A DNA stretch of 64,000 bases from Akkermansiaceae bacterium (GCA_905182475.1 CAJJBR010000034.1:1-64000), one strand, 5' to 3'; shown: positions 1 to 9,631, numbered from the stretch's first letter. Notes: generated by a model not told the origin, from the sequence alone. Made by a program: numbers and translations.

Positions 1-28
1 AGTGCCGAGTGCCGAGTGCCGAGTGCCG
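1..28. repeat. Heptamer tandem repeat (agtgccg x4)
   Basis: The window opens inside four exact copies of agtgccg. The array may extend to the left of the window. The same gtgccgagtg core recurs near 28.26 kb and 28.39 kb, so it belongs to a dispersed low-complexity family. No gene overlaps it. Confidence 0.85.
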
Positions 29-105
29 ACCGAGCCGGATCCGCCCTACCATGATTGAATGGCTTGGTCGATGTTTCTCACACGGTAGGGCTGATCCGGC
101 TCGGT
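29..105. repeat. 22-bp inverted repeat, palindromic element
   Basis: Left arm 29-50 begins accgagccggat and right arm 84-105 ends atccggctcggt. The arms are reverse complements except for one base, separated by 33 bases. As RNA or single-stranded DNA it would form a long hairpin. It abuts the heptamer array. A REP- or MITE-like nature is inference. Confidence 0.75.
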
Positions 106-888
106 CAGCCCACTTTAAAAATCTAGCAACCCGCCCTACCCACACGGAAGTGAGGTCCCGGGGGAAATGCCGTGGCTTGTCAGATGGCCGCTGAAGCGGC
201 CAGGCCTGTGGGGTGGGTGGGGCTGGTGTCGCCGTTTCCGGGAAACTCTGATCACCGAAAGATCAAAATGCCGTTTCCTGGCCTGTCCTCGTAAAGCCTT
301 TCAGATCAACCTAGCGGCGTCATCCCCCGGAAGGGTTGGCCGGATCCACGCGCGAGCCTCGTTACCTTTCTAGGAGCCTGTCCCCCTGAATTTTCTACAG
401 CACAAAGCCTGGGCCTGAGCCGGAGCAAAGCGGAGATAGCCACAGGCAACGCCTAGGCTCAGACATCCTGACCTCGGTGGAAATTGGGTGACCTCAGTGG
501 GAAGTAATTGAGACACCGACCTGTGCTGGCCAAGGAGTGGCGGTCATTCTGCCGCCAACCGGAGCGCAGCGGAGATAGAGGGAGACGAAAACTGAAGCCG
601 CCCTCAAATAAGAATCTGGAAATCGCTGAGGATGTGGCCGGGGTTGCTGGGCAGCAGAATGCAGCCCCTCCTTGGGGCTTCGCCTGCTTGGTGGATTTTG
701 TTGAATGAACCTCCAGAACGGGATCAATGTTTTTGCTCTCCCGGGCTGAAATACGTAACTCCGTTGGAGTTTAAAGTTTCTGCCCACCACTTACAGTTAC
801 ACCCTGGGGCGATGCCCTAGTTGCTAAAACCCGAAACACCTTTGGTGTAGAAGTCCAAGACTGTTTTTTGCTTAAAATGACGAGGAGC
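106..888. other. Gene-free, repeat-rich interval
   Basis: No convincing gene is visible; the short ORFs here have low-complexity translations that match no family. The interval holds a perfect 7-bp-stem hairpin at 185-202 (tggccgc-tgaa-gcggcca), two copies of a ~21-base motif near 419-439 and 558-578 (both reading ccggagc..agcggagatag), and a segment at 628-712 resembling 52081-52150. It looks like accumulated degenerate intergenic repeats downstream of the minus-strand rapA-like gene. Confidence 0.5.
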
Positions 889-3588
889 CTACGAGCAAAT
901 AATCAGTCTTAGCGCATCCAGTCGCACTCTTGCCTGGCCTAGGGACTCCAATGTCTCCTTGAGAGTATCCTTGAGATGAGTGACCTCATTCTCGGAAACT
1001 TGTGGGTTTCGCGTGGCTAAGTCTTCGAGGCGAGCGATCTGTGCCGAAATGGTTTCCTTTGCGAGCTCTTTTGCTGCTGTGGTCGGCTTGGCGCTGGCGC
1101 GGGTTGCCACGCCTTTCGCTGCCTCCAGCATTTTCGGGAAGAGATCCCGACGGAAGGCTTCCTGGGAAACGATGCGGCGCGGGTCACCGGGTTGGAGAAG
1201 GGAGGCTGGCGGGGCTTTTGTCTGAGCGGTTCCGTTGTGATCGACGATGACACGTAGCAGTGTGGGCGGCAGGAAGCGGTCTAGGTGGAGGCGGGAGGGG
1301 GCAATGACTTCCACCACGAAGGCGCACTCGAGGAGGACGGATTTTCCTTTTCCGGTGGCGAGGTTTGCAAAGGAGGCGTTGCCGGAATTTCCGTCCAAGA
1401 GCTGGCCTAGAGCATCCCGGAAGACGGGGTGGTCAAAGGTGAGGAACTGGAGATCCTCGCGGGAGAGCGCGGTGAAGCGGTTGAATGTGACCGACAGTCC
1501 CTCGTCGGGGACGTCCGCGAAGGCATCGGACTGGCGTTGGCCGTGTTTGAAAACAAAGGCGTGATCCGAGAGGTCCGAAACATCCAACCCGAGGTGATCG
1601 AAGAGGTGGAGGGTAAACTTTTTGAAACGGGCATCTCCGTCTGCTGTCTCGATTGCTTCTAATAAGGCCTCGGATTGCGATGCCGGTGGGGCGCCGAGCT
1701 CGAGCAGCCTGTCGTGGCCGGTGGCGAGGCTGTGGGTAACTTCCGCCTTGAGTAACTGGGAGCGTTTCAGGAAGTCTTTGAATTTTTTCGATGATGGCAA
1801 GGCATCCGCGAGGTCGTCGAGCTCGGGGAGGAGTGTGGTGGCGAGTGTGGTAGCTCCTTTTAGAGGCTCAGAAAAGACATCGAGTCCTTCGTGAAGCCAG
1901 CGTGCTTGGGTTTCTGATCTACTACCTTTCCCGTAGGGGATGTGGATGTGGATATCTCCGGTCTGGCCGATGCGGTCTAGTCTTCCGATTCGTTGTTCGA
2001 GGACTTCGGGATCGCGCGGGAGGCCGAAGAGAACTAGGTGCCTGGCGAACTGGAAGTTCCGCCCCTCGGAGCCGATTTCCGAGCAGATCAGGATGCGTGC
2101 GCCTTCTGCTTCCGAAAAATACGCAGCGTTGCGGTCGCGCTGTAGCATGGAGAGATCCTCGTGGAAAAGGGAGGTCTCCACATGGATTTCCTCCAATAGC
2201 TTTTCCTGGATGGTGATCGCAGCATCCGGCGAGTTCGTGATGAGGAGGATTTTCTCCGTCTCCGGAAGCTCGCGGACGAGCGCGGCAAGCCATGAATAGG
2301 GGGAGGTGCCTTTTTCCAAAGTATGCAGGATGGGAAGGCGTTTCGGAAAGCCGGTGAGGCGTTCGCGGGTATTTCGGAACAGAATACGGCCGGTCCCGAA
2401 GGAATCAATCAGCTCGGAAACGAGAAGAGCGCGTGCCTTTTCATCTCCCTTGCGTAGTGCTGCTAGGTGTGTGTTGGCACGCGGGGAAGTGAGTGTGAAA
2501 TCAGTGATATTCTTCGGGATTTCTCCGTTGGAGACTGCCTCCACTGCCTCGGCGAGTGGGGTATAGGATTCCGTTTCATCGAGGAAATCGTCGAGATCCG
2601 AATAGCGTGCAGGATCGAGCAGCCGAAGTCTGGCGAAGTGTCCTGCAGGTCCTAGTTGCTGCGGGGTGGCGGTTAGCAGAAGGAGGGAGGGTGTAATCTT
2701 CGCTAGGGACTCGACGATATCGTAGGCAGGGGAAGTCCCTTCCTCAGACCATTCGAGGTGATGCGCCTCATCGACGATAAGCAGGTCGAAGCCCGCTTCG
2801 CGAGCCTGGGCGGCGCGGTCTTTGTTTTCCGAGAGGAAATCCGTGGCGCAGAGGATGAGTTGGGAGTCTGAGAAGGGATTGGTATGTGCGTCCTGCGCTG
2901 TGACCGAGAGGCAGCGCTCGTCATCGAAAATCGAAAATAGCAGGTTGAAGCGGCGCAGTAGTTCTACGAACCACTGGTGGACGAGTGGTTCCGGGACGAG
3001 GATGAGGATGCGAACGGCGCGGCCGGTCAGGTGAAGGCGGTGGAGGATGAGGCAGGCCTCGATGGTTTTTCCCAAGCCTACTTCGTCCGCGAGGAGCACT
3101 CGGGGATGGAGACGGTTGGATACTTCTGCGACGATGGCTAGCTGGTGAGGGATCAGATCGATGCGTGCGCCGGTGAAGCCTCGTGCGGGGGAGCGGCGGA
3201 TGAGGGCGTTCCAGCGGAGGGCGTCGAGGCGTTGGTCGAAGTCGCGGCTTTTGTCGGTCAGTCCTGCAAGTAGGCGTTTATCCGGGCGGATGAAAGAGAG
3301 GGAGTCGAGGAGATCGCTTTCGTGGATTTGCTTGTCCTCACCATGGTAGGTGAGGAGGTGGTTTTCCTCGGTCACCTTTTCCACCGTGAGGTTCATTCCA
3401 TTGTGATCGGAGATTTCATCGCCGGGGCTGAAACGGACACGCACCAAGGGAGCGGAAGATACCGCATAGGTTCTGGTGTCTTCCGCTGCGGGGAAACAAA
3501 TTTCAATCAGTCCGTTCTCTTCTGAAAGGACGTGTCCGAGCCCAAGGGTCGGTTCCGATGTAGTAATATAGCGCTGGCCGGGAATCAT
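889..3588 (-). CDS. rapA: RapA-like SNF2-family ATPase
   Basis: This 899-residue protein resembles RapA (HepA), the Swi2/Snf2 ATPase that binds RNA polymerase and helps it recycle after transcription. The N-terminal ~100 residues (PGQRYITTSEPTLGLG, then RFSPGDEISDHNG) match the RapA N-terminal Tudor-like region. Walker A, LADEVGLGKT, is at about residues 166-175 and the DEAH box, VDEAHH, at about 272-277. Motifs V and VI (SEIGSEGRNFQ; EQRIGRLDRIGQ) lie near 490-540. The C-terminal third is the long RapA-type extension. E. coli RapA is about 968 residues, so this is slightly short but looks complete. It is a lone minus-strand gene, divergent from the VOC gene. The family is secure; the exact cellular role is by homology. 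Confidence 0.9.
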   Translation of the reverse strand: MIPGQRYITTSEPTLGLGHVLSEENGLIEICFPAAEDTRTYAVSSAPLVRVRFSPGDEISDHNGMNLTVEKVTEENHLLTYHGEDKQIHESDLLDSLSFIRPDKRLLAGLTDKSRDFDQRLDALRWNALIRRSPARGFTGARIDLIPHQLAIVAEVSNRLHPRVLLADEVGLGKTIEACLILHRLHLTGRAVRILILVPEPLVHQWFVELLRRFNLLFSIFDDERCLSVTAQDAHTNPFSDSQLILCATDFLSENKDRAAQAREAGFDLLIVDEAHHLEWSEEGTSPAYDIVESLAKITPSLLLLTATPQQLGPAGHFARLRLLDPARYSDLDDFLDETESYTPLAEAVEAVSNGEIPKNITDFTLTSPRANTHLAALRKGDEKARALLVSELIDSFGTGRILFRNTRERLTGFPKRLPILHTLEKGTSPYSWLAALVRELPETEKILLITNSPDAAITIQEKLLEEIHVETSLFHEDLSMLQRDRNAAYFSEAEGARILICSEIGSEGRNFQFARHLVLFGLPRDPEVLEQRIGRLDRIGQTGDIHIHIPYGKGSRSETQARWLHEGLDVFSEPLKGATTLATTLLPELDDLADALPSSKKFKDFLKRSQLLKAEVTHSLATGHDRLLELGAPPASQSEALLEAIETADGDARFKKFTLHLFDHLGLDVSDLSDHAFVFKHGQRQSDAFADVPDEGLSVTFNRFTALSREDLQFLTFDHPVFRDALGQLLDGNSGNASFANLATGKGKSVLLECAFVVEVIAPSRLHLDRFLPPTLLRVIVDHNGTAQTKAPPASLLQPGDPRRIVSQEAFRRDLFPKMLEAAKGVATRASAKPTTAAKELAKETISAQIARLEDLATRNPQVSENEVTHLKDTLKETLESLGQARVRLDALRLIICS

Positions 3589-3714
3589 GTGAGGGCGGGG
3601 ACTCTACCCGCACAAAAAGCGATTACAAGCCGAGCCTCTTGGTAGTGGGAAATTTAAGAGGAACCACAAGCATTGGACATTGATTCGTTCCCGGAAATGC
3701 GAAGTATCCCCCGT

Positions 3715-4062
3715 ATGAAAGTTGAAAAGGTAAAATACGTTTTGTGGGCATCGGACTGGCAGCGTTGCTTGAAATTTTACCGCGAGATGTTCGGTGGGGT
3801 GGTGAGTTTTGAAATGGAAGTCTGGAGCGAGATCGTCATCGCCGGGGCGACCATCGGCGTCCACGGCGGCGGAGAGGGGAAACGAACATGGACGGGCCTT
3901 TCCTTCCAGTTAGACGATCTGCGTGAGGGTATTGTGAAACTCAAAGAGTGCGGAGGTGATCTCACCTGCGAGCCCACCGATACCGAAGAAGATCCTCTCC
4001 ACCTCGCCATGTGCATCGATACTGAGGGCAATGAGTTCATGATGACCATGAAGCGGGGGTGA
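3715..4062 (+). CDS. VOC (glyoxalase/bleomycin-resistance fold) protein
   Basis: A single-module vicinal-oxygen-chelate protein of about 115 residues. It has the typical opening, KYVLWASDWQRCLKFYREMFG, and a closing strand ending in DTEGNEFMMT. The substrate cannot be read from sequence; members include glyoxalases, dioxygenases and drug-binding proteins. The ORF track starts at a TTG at 3673; ATGs at 3697 and 3715 are more likely, and none has a strong Shine-Dalgarno. I chose 3715 because the fold begins immediately after it. It is divergent from the rapA-like gene. Confidence 0.8.
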   Translation: MKVEKVKYVLWASDWQRCLKFYREMFGGVVSFEMEVWSEIVIAGATIGVHGGGEGKRTWTGLSFQLDDLREGIVKLKECGGDLTCEPTDTEEDPLHLAMCIDTEGNEFMMTMKRG

Positions 4063-4086
4063 AACCTATGAATCACCGTTAGAAAG

Positions 4087-4568
4087 ATGAATTCGTCTGC
4101 CCTGAAGCTCGGTGGATGCGTGTGCGCTGTATTGGCGCTGTCGCTGATTTTTTCGCTTTGCGTGAAAATGGGGACGAGGATTTCGTGGTCTCAGCACGGG
4201 AAACTGTTTTTGGGGCAAAGCCTTTTCCAAGGGATTCCAACCGGCGAAAGGGGCGGGCGGGTAGGACTAAAAACCCGAGGGAGGAGTTCGAGGCCGCGAG
4301 GAAGCGGGGGCTGACGGAAGGCGAGATCCGAAGTATCGCCGTGGAATATCTGGAATCCGGCATAACCATATTGGATACGAGTGACCGTACAGGGAAGAAG
4401 CTCTTTGTAGGGAGGGTGAGGCAGCAGGAATGGTATCTGGAAATACTGGCCGAAGGATTAGGACTGACAACGCTTCAGAGAGAGGACGCGGAAGGGAAGA
4501 TGCGTGAAGGGTTAGAGTTGGATTTCAAGGCCTTTCAGGAAGCGGTGGATAGTGGGATTATCTGGTGA
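4087..4568 (+). pseudogene. Frameshifted unrecognised secreted or anchored protein
   Basis: Frame 1 from 4087 gives a good signal- or anchor-like start (MNSSALKLGGCVCAVLALSLIF) but soon turns into Arg/Gly-rich nonsense and stops at 4314. The frame beginning at 4116 gives improbable sequence at first, then a plausible soluble protein (EFEAARKRGLTEGEIRSIAVEYLES) ending at 4568. The simplest reading is one gene with a frameshift around 4150-4220. If there is no frameshift, only the 4116 ORF (150 aa) would be made. I do not recognise the family. Confidence 0.5.
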
Positions 4569-4626
4569 TTCAATTAGGCGTTTTTGACCGCATCATGACG
4601 GTCCTGAAGTCAACCCGGCCGAGCAG

Positions 4627-5046
4627 ATGTTCTCCGCTTCCCTATGGATCGGATCGGAAGAACTCGAGCCATGGGGAATCTGTGAACTCAGTGAAGCTCA
4701 GAAGGATATCTTTCGGTTCAAGGATGAGGACGGCGAATGGGAATGGCTGCCCTGGGGGATGGCGACGAAGGATTTTACGTCAGAGAAACGATATAATGAT
4801 CTAGGAAATTCTCTCGAAGGGCGGACAAGCATTACTTACCCCTCTGGTTTCCTTCTCCCCCTGAGCATGTGGCAGGTAGATCGGATTCGTGCCGCCTGTA
4901 TATCGGGTTGGGATATGGAGACTAGGAGATTGAGCAAAACATTGGTTCTGGATCAGGTGAAGTTCCTTACGGCTCCGCAGTTGAAGACGTTGCTACTTTT
5001 TCGTCCCGATATTGCTGAACACCTTCTGAAAGAGCTGGAGAAGTGA
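4627..5046 (+). CDS. Unrecognised 139-residue protein, possibly 5'-truncated
   Basis: The translation is acidic, Trp-rich and credible as coding (WIGSEELEPWGICELSEAQ at the start, ALKTLLLFRPDIAEHLL-like helix at the end), but I do not recognise it. The reading frame is open and coding-like for about 13 codons upstream of the ATG (NPAEQ precedes Met) without a start codon, which suggests the true N-terminus was lost or frameshifted. It follows the damaged 4087-4568 gene by under 60 bases; the two may derive from one locus. No signal peptide or membrane segment. Confidence 0.5.
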   Translation: MFSASLWIGSEELEPWGICELSEAQKDIFRFKDEDGEWEWLPWGMATKDFTSEKRYNDLGNSLEGRTSITYPSGFLLPLSMWQVDRIRAACISGWDMETRRLSKTLVLDQVKFLTAPQLKTLLLFRPDIAEHLLKELEK

Positions 5047-5174
5047 AGTGTGCTAGGTGACAGTTGCCGCTGGCGGGTGCACTGGTAGGGGGGAAGGGCG
5101 GCGCGCATGGGGGGGGCGACTATAGTGATATCAAGGGGCTTGATTGGCGGGGAGGGACGGGGTAGGTGTGTTCC

Positions 5175-5525
5175 ATGGTTTCACCGAATCCGAACGACCC
5201 ACAGCCGCTGAAATATACGATGCTAGGCGAGGATAATTCCACGACCGAGGAGAAGCTCGCGAATTACGCGGGGACGGTGGACTGGACGTATCTTCGCCCG
5301 CACTACCAGAGCGGGGTGCTATATTTCGTGGATACTGTGCTGAAGCTGGCGGAGGTGGGATGTGCTTTCACGGAAAACCACAAGGATCGCGTGGAGGCGT
5401 GGCTGAAGGCGGGGGATATCGTAAAGATCGTGGCGCTGCATGCGGAGCAGTGGGAGAAGGAGGGGGACAAGACGGAGTTCGAGGCGCTGGTGGTCTCGCC
5501 GTTCGTGCTGTGCAGGCCGGTGTGA
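5175..5525 (+). CDS. DUF2288-family protein
   Basis: About 116 residues matching the small DUF2288 family: an N-terminal helix with the EEKLANYAGTVDWTYLRPHY pattern, then a hydrophobic strand (GVLYFVDTVLKLAEVG), a middle D..RVEAWLKAGDI segment and a C-terminal ALVVSPFVLCRP strand. The function is unknown. The track starts at a GTG at 5166; the ATG at 5175 has a G-rich ggtagg about 8 bases upstream and is preferred. It is followed directly by the first repeat flanking the RAYT. Confidence 0.75.
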   Translation: MVSPNPNDPQPLKYTMLGEDNSTTEEKLANYAGTVDWTYLRPHYQSGVLYFVDTVLKLAEVGCAFTENHKDRVEAWLKAGDIVKIVALHAEQWEKEGDKTEFEALVVSPFVLCRPV

Positions 5526-5551
5526 TAGGGGGAAGTCTGCGGTTCTTCCTT

Positions 5552-5697
5552 GGACTGCTACAGCCTGCTGTTGCTTTCGGTCAGGCAGCCTGCTGCGACC
5601 GGACGGCATTGGCGCGGTGGAAACACGATGAATCCAAGGGTTGCCCCCCCTCGTAGTAGGCTGCATTGGGGAACGCTACAGCAGGCTGTAGCAGTCC
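5552..5697. repeat. REP-like palindromic unit, left copy flanking RAYT
   Basis: A 146-bp unit bounded by a perfect 19-bp inverted repeat: ggactgctacagcctgctg at 5552-5570 and its reverse complement at 5679-5697. Internally it holds further gctgc/gcagc stems and the segment tgctgcgaccggacggcatt. The inner 50 bases (5591-5640) recur at 6391-6440, exactly 800 bp away and in the same orientation, on the other side of the transposase gene. Such paired palindromes are the expected substrate of RAYTs. Confidence 0.9.
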
Positions 5698-5772
5698 AGG
5701 GAGCTTGCGCTCGACATCCGCTGGCGACTTTTTATATAAGAAGATATGGAAGAGAGTTTGGACTTGTAGCGA

Positions 5773-6336
5773 TTGGCGAAGGGCACCCGAGACTGGCCGC
5801 ATGCGCCGCCGCACAGGCTTGGCCGGGCGGGGGTGTATTTTCTCACAGCCAGAGCGGCGGACGGGTGCCATCTCCTTGCAGAGGATTCCATGAAAGACTG
5901 GTTCCAAGATACGTTTTTCTCCATCGCCGCGGACAGTGACTGGAAGCTAGAGGCATGGGCTGTTCTATCGAATCATTATCATTTTATCGCTCATATTCCG
6001 AAGAGTAAAACCAATGGGGAGGAGGCTGCATCTTTGCGCTCTGCGGTCACGAAGCTTCACAGTTTTACCACGAAGGAGCTGAACCGGAGGGAGGGCATGT
6101 CGGGAAGGACAAGGCTCTGGCAGAACTTTCGGGAAACGCATCTCACCCATCAGGAAAGCTACCTTGCCCGGCTGAACTATGTGCACCAGAACGCCGTTCA
6201 CCATGGGTTGGTTTTAAAAGGATCGGACTGGAAATGGTGCAGTGCTCTGCGCTTTAAGAAAGCTGTCACACCGGCATGGGTGAAGACGGTGGCGAGCTTC
6301 CGGTATGATGAAATAGCTAGGAAAGACGGGGAATGA
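5773..6336 (+). CDS. REP-associated tyrosine transposase (RAYT, Y1_Tnp)
   Basis: A single-strand DNA transposase-like protein of the HUH/Y1 family that handles REP palindromes. Visible features are the PHRLGRAGVYFLTARA opening strand, a modified metal motif with NHYHFI in place of HUH, and a helix with YLARLNYVHQNAVHHGLV, which carries the catalytic Tyr of the family (LNYVHQNP in most members). The WKWCSALRF end is typical. At 187 aa it is complete for a RAYT. The start is a TTG at 5773; no in-frame ATG lies upstream of the conserved opening. Both flanks carry the same ~146-bp palindromic repeat, so the enzyme and its probable targets are linked. Confidence 0.9.
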   Translation: MAKGTRDWPHAPPHRLGRAGVYFLTARAADGCHLLAEDSMKDWFQDTFFSIAADSDWKLEAWAVLSNHYHFIAHIPKSKTNGEEAASLRSAVTKLHSFTTKELNRREGMSGRTRLWQNFRETHLTHQESYLARLNYVHQNAVHHGLVLKGSDWKWCSALRFKKAVTPAWVKTVASFRYDEIARKDGE

Positions 6337-6354
6337 AATACTTCCCCCTAGGCT

Positions 6355-6500
6355 TGCTACTGCGGGCTGTAGCTTTGGGGTAAGCAATTCTGCTGCGACC
6401 GGACGGCATTGGTGCGGTGGAAACACGATGAATCCAAGGGTTGTCCCCCTCGCAGCAGCCTGCATTGGGGAAAGCTACAGCAGGCTGTAGCAGTCCAGGG
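6355..6500. repeat. REP-like palindromic unit, right copy flanking RAYT
   Basis: Second copy of the 5552-5697 unit. The right half is nearly identical (ggacggcattggtgcggtgg through gctacagcaggctgtagcag); the left end has diverged (tgctactgcgggctgtagc), so its terminal inverted repeat is imperfect. It ends about 70 bases before the sucrose operon. Confidence 0.85.
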
Positions 6501-6536
6501 CTTGCGGCGGGTGAGGTGGGCTTTTCGTGTATTCAC

Positions 6537-6564
6537 TTGAGAGGGGCGGTGTGGGTGTTAGACT
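6537..6564 (+). promoter_or_regulatory. Candidate sigma-70 promoter for the sucrose operon
   Basis: TTGAGA at 6537-6542 and TAGACT at 6559-6564 are separated by 16 bases. A transcript from this promoter would begin within a few bases of the ATG at 6573, and no Shine-Dalgarno is visible, so the mRNA could be nearly leaderless. Motif match by eye only. Confidence 0.35.
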
Positions 6565-6572
6565 TCCGGTAA

Positions 6573-7331
6573 ATGTCAGAAGAAAAGAACGTCCGGCTGT
6601 TTTGCTCGGATCTGGATGGGACGCTCCTTGGTGATGATGCCTCGACGGCGGAGTTCGCCAAGGAATGGGGGACGCTTGCGGCGGAAGGAAAAGACCGGCC
6701 GTATCTAGTTTATAATACCGGAAGGTTGGACGGGGATGCGAAGCGGATGATTTCGATTTCTGGAATGCCGGAGCCGAACTTTTACATCACGGGAGTGGGG
6801 ACGATGGTTTTTGATGTTTCCAAAGGTGCCCTGATGGATGGTTACACCCAGGCGCTCAATGAAGGATGGGATCGTGCAGCGGTTAAAGAGCTGATGCTGG
6901 CATTGGAGGGGATAGCGGAGCAACCCCAGGAGCAACAGCACGACTGGAAATGCAGTTGGTTTTGGCATGACCGAAGCAAGGCGGACATTGAAGCCTTGAG
7001 GGGGGCGCTGGCGGCAGAGGGGATTTCCGCCCAAGTGGTTTACTCATCCGCAAGGGATCTGGACATACTTCCCCTGAAGGCGAACAAGGCCAACGCGATC
7101 AACTGGCTGTGCATGCATCTTGGCGTCGGGGCTGATGAAATGGTTGTGGCCGGGGATACGGGCAATGACTCGGCGATGTTCCTGATCGAGGGGGCTAGGG
7201 GGATCGTTCCGAAAAACGCGGAGCCTGAGCTTATAGAGGTTGTGGATGCTGAAAAAGTTTACAAGGGCGACGGATTCGCCGCAGCGGGTGTCATCAAGGG
7301 GCTGAAACATTACGGAGTTTTTAAATCATGA
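6573..7331 (+). CDS. spp: Sucrose-6-phosphate phosphatase (HAD-IIB)
   Basis: Hydrolyses sucrose-6F-phosphate to sucrose, the second step of sucrose synthesis. Cytosolic, 252 aa. HAD motif I is CSDLDGTLL (about residues 11-19), motif II is YNTGR (about 48-52), the conserved Lys lies in [14 protein letters not shown], and motif IV is [13 protein letters not shown]. The size and the [15 protein letters not shown] segment fit the SPP group rather than other Cof-type HADs. Its stop overlaps the next start in ATGA, so it is translationally coupled to the synthase. The start ATG lacks an obvious ribosome-binding site. Confidence 0.88.
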   Translation: MSEEKNVRLFCSDLDGTLLGDDASTAEFAKEWGTLAAEGKDRPYLVYNTGRLDGDAKRMISISGMPEPNFYITGVGTMVFDVSKGALMDGYTQALNEGWDRAAVKELMLALEGIAEQPQEQQHDWKCSWFWHDRSKADIEALRGALAAEGISAQVVYSSARDLDILPLKANKANAINWLCMHLGVGADEMVVAGDTGNDSAMFLIEGARGIVPKNAEPELIEVVDAEKVYKGDGFAAAGVIKGLKHYGVFKS

Positions 7332-9538
7332 GTGCGAACAATAACCAAGCGAAGCCGAGGAAGTTGGACATGCTTCACATTTCCATCCACGGGCTGATCC
7401 GTGGCGAGCATATGGAGCTGGGCAGGGATCCGGATACAGGGGGGCAGTGCCTTTACGTTCTTGAGCTTGTGAAAGCGCTGGCGAAAGACGAAAGGATACG
7501 GAAAGTTTCCCTGCTGACACGGAAGGTGATCGATTCCAAGCTTTCCGATGACTACGCGCAGAAGAGGGAGATCCTCAGCGAGAATTCGGACATCATACGC
7601 ATCGAGGCAGGGCCAAAACGCTACCTGCGGAAGGAAATCGTCTGGAGGTATCTGGACGCGTTCATCGATGGGACGCTGGCGTATCTGCGCAGCGAGAAAC
7701 GCGTGCCGGATGTGATCCACGCACACTATGCGGATGCCGGATATGTCGGCAGGCAGATCGCCGCCGTGCTTGGTTGCCCGTTTATCTTTACCGGGCACTC
7801 GTTGGGTCGGGTGAAACGCCAACGCCTGGTGGAAGGTGGGGTCGAACCCGTGGATATGGAAATACGGTATAATCTCGCGGCACGTATTGAAGCTGAAGAA
7901 CTTAGCTTGGATGCGGCAAGTATAGTTTGCACGAGTACCCAGCAGGAAGTGGACGAGCAATATGCGCTCTATGATCAGCACTCAGAAAACAGGATGCGCG
8001 TGATCCCGCCGGGTGTGGATCTGTCCCGTTTCGATGGACCGGGTGATCCCGCTATGGCGGCCGCGATCGACGCGAAGCTCACGCCATTTTTCGAAAACCC
8101 CTCGAAACCACCGGTGTTCACCATTGCCCGCGCCGACGAGCGGAAGAATCTGCCGGGTCTTGTTCGGGCGTTTTCCGGAAACAAATGGCTGCGGGAAAAC
8201 GCGAATCTGATCGTGATCGGAGGCAACCGTGAGAAGCTTGATAAGCTCCCGCCTCCTGCGCGAAAAGTCTGGATGGAACTGCTGCGGACCATCGACGACG
8301 GAGATCTCTACGGTTCCATCGCGTATCCGAAAACCCACAAGGCGCCCGAGGTGGCGGGACTCTACCGTTGGTGCGCGGAGCGAGGCGGGGTGTTTGTGAA
8401 CCCTGCTTTCACCGAGCCTTTCGGCCTGACTCTGCTGGAGGCGGCTGCGGCCGGTCTACCGTTGGTCGCCACCCAAGACGGCGGCCCCAAGGATATCATC
8501 GCCGACTGCAAGAACGGAACACTGGTCGATCCCTGCAACGATACCGAAATGGGAGATGCCATCGAGGCGATCCTTTCCGATCCCGCGAAGCAGAAGAAAC
8601 TTTCCGAAACCGGACACCGCGAGGTGCGGATCAATTACTCATGGGCGGCGCATGTTTCCAGTTATCTCGAAGAGGTTTTCAAGGTCCTGCCGCCAGTGCC
8701 GGTTGTAAGAAGAAGTAGTAAGCGTGGTGCCCTGGTGGAGCGCGAGCGCTGGGTGGTAATGGATCTTCTGCCGAGGACCGAAAAAGAGCCCGAAGAACTT
8801 GTAGCTAAATGGAGAAATTTGTTCGACGACAGTCAAGTAGGATTTGGTATCGCTACCGGAGTTTCCTTTGAAGAGGCATGGGAGGTAATCGAGCGCTGCG
8901 GGATGCCGGAGCCCGGATTTGTTATTTCCGGGCTCGGTGCGGAGATTCGCTACGGGGAAACCGGTGTTCTGGACGAGCCTTGGAGGAACCAGATTGGAAC
9001 CAGGTGGAACCGGGAGGCGGTTGTTGAAGCCTTTGCTGAGATCGTCTGCCTGTCGCCACAAGAAGAAGTGTTCCAGCACCGGTTTAAAGTTTCTTATCTG
9101 ATGGATTCGAAGCGGGCGATCGGGCGTCTAGCACTGCAACGAATCCTTCGTAAAAAAGGAATTTCCGCGAAAGTGATCGTGACTGCGAAAGCATATGTCG
9201 ATGTGATCCCGATCCGTAGCGGAAAGGATGTGGCGCTGCGTTATCTCCAGAATCGCTGGGGAATCGATTCATCACGTATCTTCTATTTCGGAACCTACGG
9301 AAACGATATCGCCGCAGTGCGAGGAAGGAACATATCCGTCCTCGCCGCTGATGCTGACCGCGTCCTGCGCTCGCTCCACTCGCGCCCAAGGCTCTACCAT
9401 GCGAAAGGGAAAGGTCTTGAAGGTCTCTTTGAGGGGCTAGATCACTTCGAATTTCTGGAAGGCACAAGGCCGCCCAAACCCGACGACAAACCTGCGCAGA
9501 GTGATGAGGACGTGCCGGCCGTCGAGCTGCATCCCTGA
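7328..9538 (+). CDS. sps: Sucrose-phosphate synthase with C-terminal phosphatase-like domain
   Basis: Makes sucrose-6-phosphate from UDP- or ADP-glucose and fructose-6-phosphate. The 736-residue protein has a GT4 glycosyltransferase part (about residues 12-460): [20 protein letters not shown] at the N-terminus, [25 protein letters not shown] and the E-X7-E region [14 protein letters not shown]. The C-terminal part (about 475-720) is a phosphatase-like HAD domain resembling its upstream neighbour ([28 protein letters not shown]), but the catalytic DLDGT motif is replaced by VMDLLPRTE and GDxGND by GTYGND, so this domain is probably inactive, as in plant SPS. The operon ends at a strong terminator. 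Confidence 0.92.
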   Translation: MSANNNQAKPRKLDMLHISIHGLIRGEHMELGRDPDTGGQCLYVLELVKALAKDERIRKVSLLTRKVIDSKLSDDYAQKREILSENSDIIRIEAGPKRYLRKEIVWRYLDAFIDGTLAYLRSEKRVPDVIHAHYADAGYVGRQIAAVLGCPFIFTGHSLGRVKRQRLVEGGVEPVDMEIRYNLAARIEAEELSLDAASIVCTSTQQEVDEQYALYDQHSENRMRVIPPGVDLSRFDGPGDPAMAAAIDAKLTPFFENPSKPPVFTIARADERKNLPGLVRAFSGNKWLRENANLIVIGGNREKLDKLPPPARKVWMELLRTIDDGDLYGSIAYPKTHKAPEVAGLYRWCAERGGVFVNPAFTEPFGLTLLEAAAAGLPLVATQDGGPKDIIADCKNGTLVDPCNDTEMGDAIEAILSDPAKQKKLSETGHREVRINYSWAAHVSSYLEEVFKVLPPVPVVRRSSKRGALVERERWVVMDLLPRTEKEPEELVAKWRNLFDDSQVGFGIATGVSFEEAWEVIERCGMPEPGFVISGLGAEIRYGETGVLDEPWRNQIGTRWNREAVVEAFAEIVCLSPQEEVFQHRFKVSYLMDSKRAIGRLALQRILRKKGISAKVIVTAKAYVDVIPIRSGKDVALRYLQNRWGIDSSRIFYFGTYGNDIAAVRGRNISVLAADADRVLRSLHSRPRLYHAKGKGLEGLFEGLDHFEFLEGTRPPKPDDKPAQSDEDVPAVELHP

Positions 9539-9556
9539 TCCCGAAATCTACCCACG

Positions 9557-9595
9557 AAAAATCCGCAGGAAGGGAGGCTTCCTGCGGATTTTTTT
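9557..9595. terminator. Rho-independent terminator, likely bidirectional
   Basis: A 16-bp stem (aaaaatccgcaggaag / cttcctgcggattttt) with a 5-base loop, flanked by A's on the left and T's on the right. It lies between the convergent sucrose operon and LysM gene and can serve both. Confidence 0.9.
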
Positions 9596-9631
9596 ATTCC
9601 AGGGGCTTCCTGGAGAACCGAACTGTTTCGC

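Noticed and set aside
494-790. 98-codon ORF in the gene-free left region
   Set aside because: It crosses repeat fragments and has a random composition.
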